A stretch of 10,208 nt of DNA, taken from Planctomycetota bacterium (GTDB lineage: Bacteria > Planctomycetota > UBA8108). The DNA lies in the NCBI GenBank assembly GCA_016928605.1, contig JAFGKN010000334.1, forward strand, positions 1 to 10,208. The letters are read 5' to 3'. A model generated the notes under the pieces. The model worked only from the letters and a program-made list of their open reading frames with translations, had not been told where the DNA came from and did no database searches. The translations under genes and the position numbers were made by a program. Positions 6,008-10,208 of this stretch are shown piece by piece. Every line of letters begins with the position of its first letter. Within the stretch, counting starts at the first letter, position 1.

Positions 6008-7129
6008 ATGTCCGTCCGACTCCAGAGCGGCGCCGCGCTGGCCATGGCGGCCGCGCTGGCCGTCCTCTTCGTGGTCCTGCTCGTCCGCCAGGCGCGGCGG
6101 TACGCGGAGACCGCCAGCGCCGGGGATGCGGCTCCGGCCGCGGTCGAGAGCGGCGGGCGGGACGGGCCGGCGACCGGGATCCGCGCCCCGTTCGGCGAGC
6201 CGACCGACCCCGATCCCTACCGGAGGCCGGAGCGGAAGCGCTTCAGCGGCAAGTACGTCCGCTGGAACCTCGGCGAGCTCCCCGAGGGGTGGGACGACGA
6301 GATCGCCGAGCGCCTCCACGGCCTCTTCGATGCTCTCGAGCACGACCACCTCACCATCGGCCAGCTCACCGAGACGGTCGAGGCGGCCTACAACGAGATC
6401 AGCGAGTATCTGGCCAGCCTCGGGCCGGAGGCCATCCCGACGCTGGCGGCCATCCTCGGCGCGGAGCCCGACTTCGTCGCCCGCCGCAAGATCTTCCAGG
6501 CGATCGGGAAGCTCGGCCCGCGCTCCGATGAGGCGACCTACGTCCTGCGCGACTTCTTCTTCGCGCGCATCGGCGAGTCCGCGCGCCGCACCTCGGAGAT
6601 GATCCGCGTCATCGAGGCGATGGGGTACCTGCAGAACCAGACCTCGTTCGATCTGCTGACGGATCTGACCGCGCGGCCCGATCTCCAGCCATACCAGGGG
6701 GATTTCATCAAGGCCCTGGGCAACCATCCCCGCGCGGGCGAAGCGATCGATGTCTTCGTCGACAGCATGCAGAACAGCCCCGCGTTCAACACCCGGAACG
6801 ACGCCGCCCAGGCGCTCGGGAAGGTGCGCGACCCAGAGACTCTCCCCCACCTCTTCGACGCGTTCCAGCGCGAGCGCGTCTGGTACGCGAAGCAGACCAT
6901 TCTCGGCTCCATCGGAAAGATCGGCGATCCGCAGGCGATCCCCTTCCTCGAGAAGCAGGCCGTGGAGGCGCCGGAGAGCGGAGTCCGCCTCAGCGCGGCC
7001 AGCGCGATCCGGCGCATCGTGGAGCAGACCGGCGATCCCTACGGCAGGTCCGTCCTGCGGGTGCTCGCCGCAGAGGAGAGGGACGAGGGAGTCCGGGGCC
7101 ACATCCAACGCTGGAACCAGGATCTATGA
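6008..7129 (+). CDS. Membrane-anchored HEAT-repeat protein
   Basis: A 373-residue protein with one N-terminal transmembrane segment (about 8-26), followed by Arg/Lys (RQARR). By the positive-inside rule this could hold the body on either side, so topology is open. Residues 35-80 are a Pro/Ala/Gly-rich linker. From about 95 on the protein is helical, with HEAT-like repeats: IPTLAAILG with ARRKIFQAIGKLG (143-170), an irregular middle (175-240), RNDAAQALGKVRDPETLPHLFDAF (263-286), AKQTILGSIGKIGDPQAIPFL (294-314) and LSAASAIRRIVEQTGDP (328-344). Such arrays are scaffolds for protein binding; no catalytic motif is seen. The ATG at 6008 has GGAGG at 5991-5995, 12 bases upstream, rather far. Its stop overlaps the next start as ATGA, so the two products are probably made together and may interact. 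The partner is unknown. Confidence 0.82.
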   Translation: MSVRLQSGAALAMAAALAVLFVVLLVRQARRYAETASAGDAAPAAVESGGRDGPATGIRAPFGEPTDPDPYRRPERKRFSGKYVRWNLGELPEGWDDEIAERLHGLFDALEHDHLTIGQLTETVEAAYNEISEYLASLGPEAIPTLAAILGAEPDFVARRKIFQAIGKLGPRSDEATYVLRDFFFARIGESARRTSEMIRVIEAMGYLQNQTSFDLLTDLTARPDLQPYQGDFIKALGNHPRAGEAIDVFVDSMQNSPAFNTRNDAAQALGKVRDPETLPHLFDAFQRERVWYAKQTILGSIGKIGDPQAIPFLEKQAVEAPESGVRLSAASAIRRIVEQTGDPYGRSVLRVLAAEERDEGVRGHIQRWNQDL

Positions 7130-9468
7130 CCGCGGAGCGCTCTCTCTGCCGGCGCGGCTCGCGCCTGCGGTGCGCAGGAGGACTGGTCGTTCTCCTCGCG
7201 CTCCTCCCCGGATGCGATCGAGAGCCCATCGCGCGCGTCCTCTCTGCGGAGTTTCTCGACGAGACGCCCGACGGCAAGATGCAGCCCGGCGAGACGATCC
7301 TGCTCCGGCTCGACCGGCCTCTTCCCGCCGCGATCCCCGCGGATGCGATCCAGGTCCGCTCGCGGCCGCCATCGGCCTGGACGGGACGACCACGCCGGAG
7401 CGCGGATGACCCGCGGCGAGTGGAGATCGCGATCCTGAGCCGCCAGCCCAGCCTGCTCCTGGAAGGCGTTCACGGAGAGGATCCGGGCGCCACGGGGCTC
7501 GTCGTGAGCCTCGGCGACGGCGTCGATCAGGTCCTCGACCTGCAGAGCTCGATTTCCATCCCACGGCTCGAGAGAGCCATCTGGGAGGACCTGTCGCCCG
7601 CCGGAAGCTCGGGCCTGGGCGGGGGCGGCAACGGGATCGTCGACCGCGGCGACAGGATCCGGCTGGTCTTCGATCAGCCGGTCTGCCTCGCCGCAGGGGC
7701 CCTCGAGCACGATCTCCAGGTCCCGAGGGACATCCTGCTCTCCAAGGACAGCGTCGACCGCCTCGACGACGGGGTGGTGCCGTCCCGCCTCCTCCCCGGC
7801 GAGGAGGAGAACGAGGTCTTCATCTCGCTCGGCTCGCGCCCCGTCCTCAACGTCGCGGGTGTCCTGCCCGAGGTCCCGGCGAAGGTCGATCGATTCCGCC
7901 TCGACGCCCCTTCCGGCATCGCGCTCAACGGGACGGAGATCCTCCCCTTCCCCTGGGTCACCGGCCGCCGCGGCGGCACGGGCTCGGCGTCGACGGGGGA
8001 GATCGACATCGAGCTCGCGCCCTCCTTTCCCGCGGTCAGGCGCCGCCCGAGCGACGCGCTGCCCGAGCCGGGCCCCCGTGAGTTCCACACCGTGACGCCG
8101 CTCGCCGGCGCCTATGCGGTCATCGCTGGAGGCCGGAGCCTCGCGACGGGCGAGCCCCTCGACGATCTGCTGCTCTACCATCCGTTTCACGAGAGGCTCG
8201 GCGAGGAGCCCTACATCCGCAGGCAGCTGCCCCGCGCCGCGTACCGCCACAGCGCCACCCTGATGCGGGGAAGCGGCGGCCTGCCCGTGGGCCTCGACAG
8301 CTACGTGGTCATCGCCGGAGGAACCGACGGCCGGAGCGCTCGAGACGATCTGGCGGTCGTGCGGATCAGCGCGAGGGGAGCGCTCACCGTCCAGCCGCTC
8401 GCGGCGCGGCTCCGCGCGGCGAGATACGACCACGCGGCCGCCGCCGTGGGGCCGAACCGGATCCTGATCGACGGAGGCAGGACGATCGGCGGATCGGGCG
8501 AGGAGATGCTCGTCGGGTGCGCCGAGCTGATCACGTTCGACCTGGTCCCCGGACCCGACTCGCAGATCCTGAGGGTCGCCGAGCATGCCGTCTTCCGCAC
8601 GATCGAGCGGTGCGAGCACTCCTTGACGCCGCTCCGCGCAGCGGACGGCCGGCGATGGGCGCTCGCCTACGGCGGACTCGGCAGGGACAGGAATCGCCAC
8701 CCGCTCGCCCCCTTCGAGGAGATCGGAACGCTCCTCGGAGGTGACGGTCCGGCCCCGGCCCTCTTCCCCGCCGGCGAGGCGAGCGTTCTCGTCTCTCCGG
8801 TGCTGCTCGCCGTCGACGACCCGCCGTCGTCGATCGCCGACCTCGAGTACGCCATGCACGCTTCCCTGCTCCGCCGCGGCCACGCCGCGGCGGCCTGGGG
8901 CGGCGACGTCGATCAGGACATCTCGGGCCCGGCCGAGGTGCTGATCGCCGGAGGCACGCTGGCCCACCCCGAGAAAGGCTTCGAGGGAGAGATCCCGGCG
9001 CTCTGGGAGATCCCTCCTCGCTCTCTGTACTGGCTCGAGTGGAGGCGGCGGCCCGATGCCCAGGACGCGATCCACGGCATCCGCCTGCGGTTCAACCCGG
9101 AGTCCCCGCGCGAGAGCCGGCTCGATGTCGTCCTCCACGCGGCGACGGATCCGACCAAGGTCCCCACCCGCGTCCACGCGGCGGCATCCTTCGTGCCCGG
9201 CCTCGGACTCCTGCTGGCGGGGGGCGAGATCCCCGGTCCTGGAGGAGAGCGGCAGATGCTCTCCACGGTCGAGGTTTTTCTTCCCGAGGAGGGCCGGATC
9301 GTGCCATACTCCCTCCAGTTGCTCGAGCCGCGCAGCCGGCATCAAGCCTACCTGCTCCAGGACGATGGGAGGCGATCTCTCCTCGTGATCGGCGGGCGTA
9401 CGGCATCGCCGGACGGGGCGGCGTCCGCCGACGTCGAGGAAATCCCTCTCCCGGACAGGCTCCCTTGA
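7126..9468 (+). CDS. Large Kelch-repeat lipoprotein with two N-terminal repeat domains
   Basis: A 780-residue predicted lipoprotein with basic N-terminus, hydrophobic stretch 19-27 and lipobox LPGC with Cys30 followed by Asp31. Two similar N-terminal segments follow. One has DGKMQPGETILLRLDRPLP (49-67) and the other NGIVDRGDRIRLVFDQPV (169-186), suggesting a duplicated strand-rich domain at about 36-140 and 155-260. The C-terminal part has about seven Kelch-like repeats with a His near each start and a strand ending in Gly-Gly: AVIAGG (331-336), VVIAGG (394-399), ILIDGG (446-451), ALAYGG (512-517), VLIAGG (605-610), GLLLAGG (694-700) and LLVIGG (752-757). These could close one seven-blade propeller. 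It overlaps the HEAT-repeat gene (ATGA), with CAGGA at 7118-7122 as a close ribosome site. It resembles the lipoprotein at 3772-5661 in architecture. It is likely envelope-attached; ligand unknown. Confidence 0.83.
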   Translation: MTAERSLCRRGSRLRCAGGLVVLLALLPGCDREPIARVLSAEFLDETPDGKMQPGETILLRLDRPLPAAIPADAIQVRSRPPSAWTGRPRRSADDPRRVEIAILSRQPSLLLEGVHGEDPGATGLVVSLGDGVDQVLDLQSSISIPRLERAIWEDLSPAGSSGLGGGGNGIVDRGDRIRLVFDQPVCLAAGALEHDLQVPRDILLSKDSVDRLDDGVVPSRLLPGEEENEVFISLGSRPVLNVAGVLPEVPAKVDRFRLDAPSGIALNGTEILPFPWVTGRRGGTGSASTGEIDIELAPSFPAVRRRPSDALPEPGPREFHTVTPLAGAYAVIAGGRSLATGEPLDDLLLYHPFHERLGEEPYIRRQLPRAAYRHSATLMRGSGGLPVGLDSYVVIAGGTDGRSARDDLAVVRISARGALTVQPLAARLRAARYDHAAAAVGPNRILIDGGRTIGGSGEEMLVGCAELITFDLVPGPDSQILRVAEHAVFRTIERCEHSLTPLRAADGRRWALAYGGLGRDRNRHPLAPFEEIGTLLGGDGPAPALFPAGEASVLVSPVLLAVDDPPSSIADLEYAMHASLLRRGHAAAAWGGDVDQDISGPAEVLIAGGTLAHPEKGFEGEIPALWEIPPRSLYWLEWRRRPDAQDAIHGIRLRFNPESPRESRLDVVLHAATDPTKVPTRVHAAASFVPGLGLLLAGGEIPGPGGERQMLSTVEVFLPEEGRIVPYSLQLLEPRSRHQAYLLQDDGRRSLLVIGGRTASPDGAASADVEEIPLPDRLP

Positions 9469-9500
9469 CGCGTCTCTCGCCGGCGGAGGGGCGGCGTCAT

Positions 9501-9518
9501 CGCGGAGGAGGCTCCGCG
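9501..9518 (+). terminator. GC hairpin between the second Kelch lipoprotein gene and zwf
   Basis: CGCGGAG (9501-9507) and CTCCGCG (9512-9518) form a perfect 7-bp stem around GAGG, 33 bases after the preceding stop. No T-run follows. A second palindrome, CGGGGCCCCG, is at 9531-9540. The hairpin may attenuate readthrough into zwf but is not proof of termination. Confidence 0.3.
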
Positions 9519-9563
9519 GCCTCCCGATCGCGGGGCCCCGAGCACGAGCCGAGGTACACCGCA

Positions 9564-10208
9564 GTGAACCGCTCCTCCCAGCCCCTCACCATCATCGTCG
9601 TCGGCGCTTCCGGCGATCTGGCCCGCAGGAAGATCTTCCCCGCCCTCTTCGCCCTCTACTGCCAGGAGCTCCTACCGGAGCACTTCCGCATCTTCGGCTT
9701 CGCGCGGTCGGACTTCACCGACGGCGAGTTCCGGGAGAAGATCACCGAGAACCTGACCTGCCGTTACGCGCCGGGCGAGTCGTGCGCCGCGCGCATGGAG
9801 GAGTTCCTCGCCCGGTGTCACTACCAGGCGGGCGACTACGGCTCGCGCGACTCCTTTCTCGACCTCTACGGGAGGATGCGGCAGCTCGAGGCAGGCCGGG
9901 CGGCGAACCGCTTCTACTACCTCGCGATCCCGCCCGCTGTCTTTCTCGACGTGGCGAGGGCCATCGGGGACGCAGGGCTCGTGAGCTGCGGCGTGGAGCG
10001 ACCCTGGTCGCGGGTCGTGGTCGAGAAGCCCTTCGGGCGCGACCGGAAGTCGTCGGACCTGCTGACGAGCGCTCTGGCCGAGGTCTTCACCGAGAGCCAG
10101 ATGTTCCGCATCGATCACTATCTGGGCAAGGAGGTGATCCAGAACCTGCTGGTGCTCCGCTTCGCGAACCTCATCTTCGAGCCCATCTGGAACCGGGACC
10201 ACATCCGC
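9564..10208 (+). CDS. zwf: Glucose-6-phosphate dehydrogenase, N-terminal 215 residues (cut by window end)
   Basis: The enzyme oxidises glucose 6-phosphate to 6-phosphogluconolactone with NADP+, the entry step of the oxidative pentose phosphate (or Entner-Doudoroff) route in the cytoplasm. The nucleotide-binding motif GASGDLA is at residues 14-20. FGFARS (44-49) matches the Arg that binds the NADP 2'-phosphate in the human enzyme. VEKPFGRD (153-160) and the signature RIDHYLGKE (182-190) carry the substrate-binding Lys and His. The frame stays open to the window edge; full-length enzymes have about 490-510 residues. The sequence follows plant-plastid and animal G6PDH (IFPALFAL, LPEHF, LTCR, VLRFAN.IFEPIWNRD) more closely than E. 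coli Zwf. Cys66 and Cys74 match in spacing the chloroplast redox cysteines. The GTG at 9564 has GAGG at 9551-9554 and places GASGDL at the usual distance. Upstream codons are open to TTG 9465 but look non-coding. Confidence 0.95.
   Translation, partial: MNRSSQPLTIIVVGASGDLARRKIFPALFALYCQELLPEHFRIFGFARSDFTDGEFREKITENLTCRYAPGESCAARMEEFLARCHYQAGDYGSRDSFLDLYGRMRQLEAGRAANRFYYLAIPPAVFLDVARAIGDAGLVSCGVERPWSRVVVEKPFGRDRKSSDLLTSALAEVFTESQMFRIDHYLGKEVIQNLLVLRFANLIFEPIWNRDHIR

Noticed and set aside
9465..9563. Earlier start for zwf at the in-frame TTG overlapping the previous stop
   Set aside because: It would add 33 Arg/Gly/Ser-rich residues encoded across a hairpin. Family members start shortly before GASGDL, and GTG 9564 has a ribosome site.
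1..10208. tRNA, rRNA, CRISPR array, insertion sequence, phage or toxin-antitoxin genes
   Set aside because: No cloverleaf-like sequence, regular spaced repeats, transposase/integrase motifs or small paired genes were recognised on either strand.

Overview
The window is a GC-rich (roughly two thirds G+C) bacterial segment with every convincing gene on the + strand. Type II secretion pseudopilins and two lipoproteins point to a diderm (Gram-negative-type) bacterium. The phylum cannot be fixed from the sequence. Base composition and gene style would fit groups such as Myxococcota, Planctomycetota, Acidobacteriota or Eisenbacteria, but this is only an impression.

Left part (189-3155): a compact gspG-gspH-gspI-gspJ cluster encodes the major and three minor pseudopilins of a type II secretion system (T2SS). 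H, I and J overlap at their ends and are probably translated together. GspJ is about twice the usual length. It has a Glu/Gln/Ala-rich helical insert in its globular domain and a 113-residue Gly/Arg-rich tail. No gspK follows.

A 616-base non-coding stretch (3156-3771) contains GC hairpins after gspJ and a promoter region in which a sigma54-type element (GG-N10-GC) overlaps a sigma70-type element. Next come a 629-residue Kelch-repeat lipoprotein (3772-5661), a 346-base hairpin-rich gap, and an ATGA-overlapping pair: a membrane-anchored HEAT-repeat protein (6008-7129) and a second Kelch-repeat lipoprotein of 780 residues (7126-9468). Both lipoproteins have Asp directly after the lipidated Cys and about seven Kelch-like repeats each. 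With the HEAT protein they look like an undescribed envelope-associated set next to the pseudopilin genes; whether they are T2SS substrates or partners is inference.

Right edge: the first 215 codons of glucose-6-phosphate dehydrogenase (zwf, 9564 to the window end). It resembles the plant/eukaryotic branch of the family rather than E. coli Zwf. It carries two cysteines eight residues apart where chloroplast G6PDH has its redox-regulatory pair, which is the most specific and testable observation here.

No rRNA, tRNA, CRISPR array, transposase or integrase was seen.
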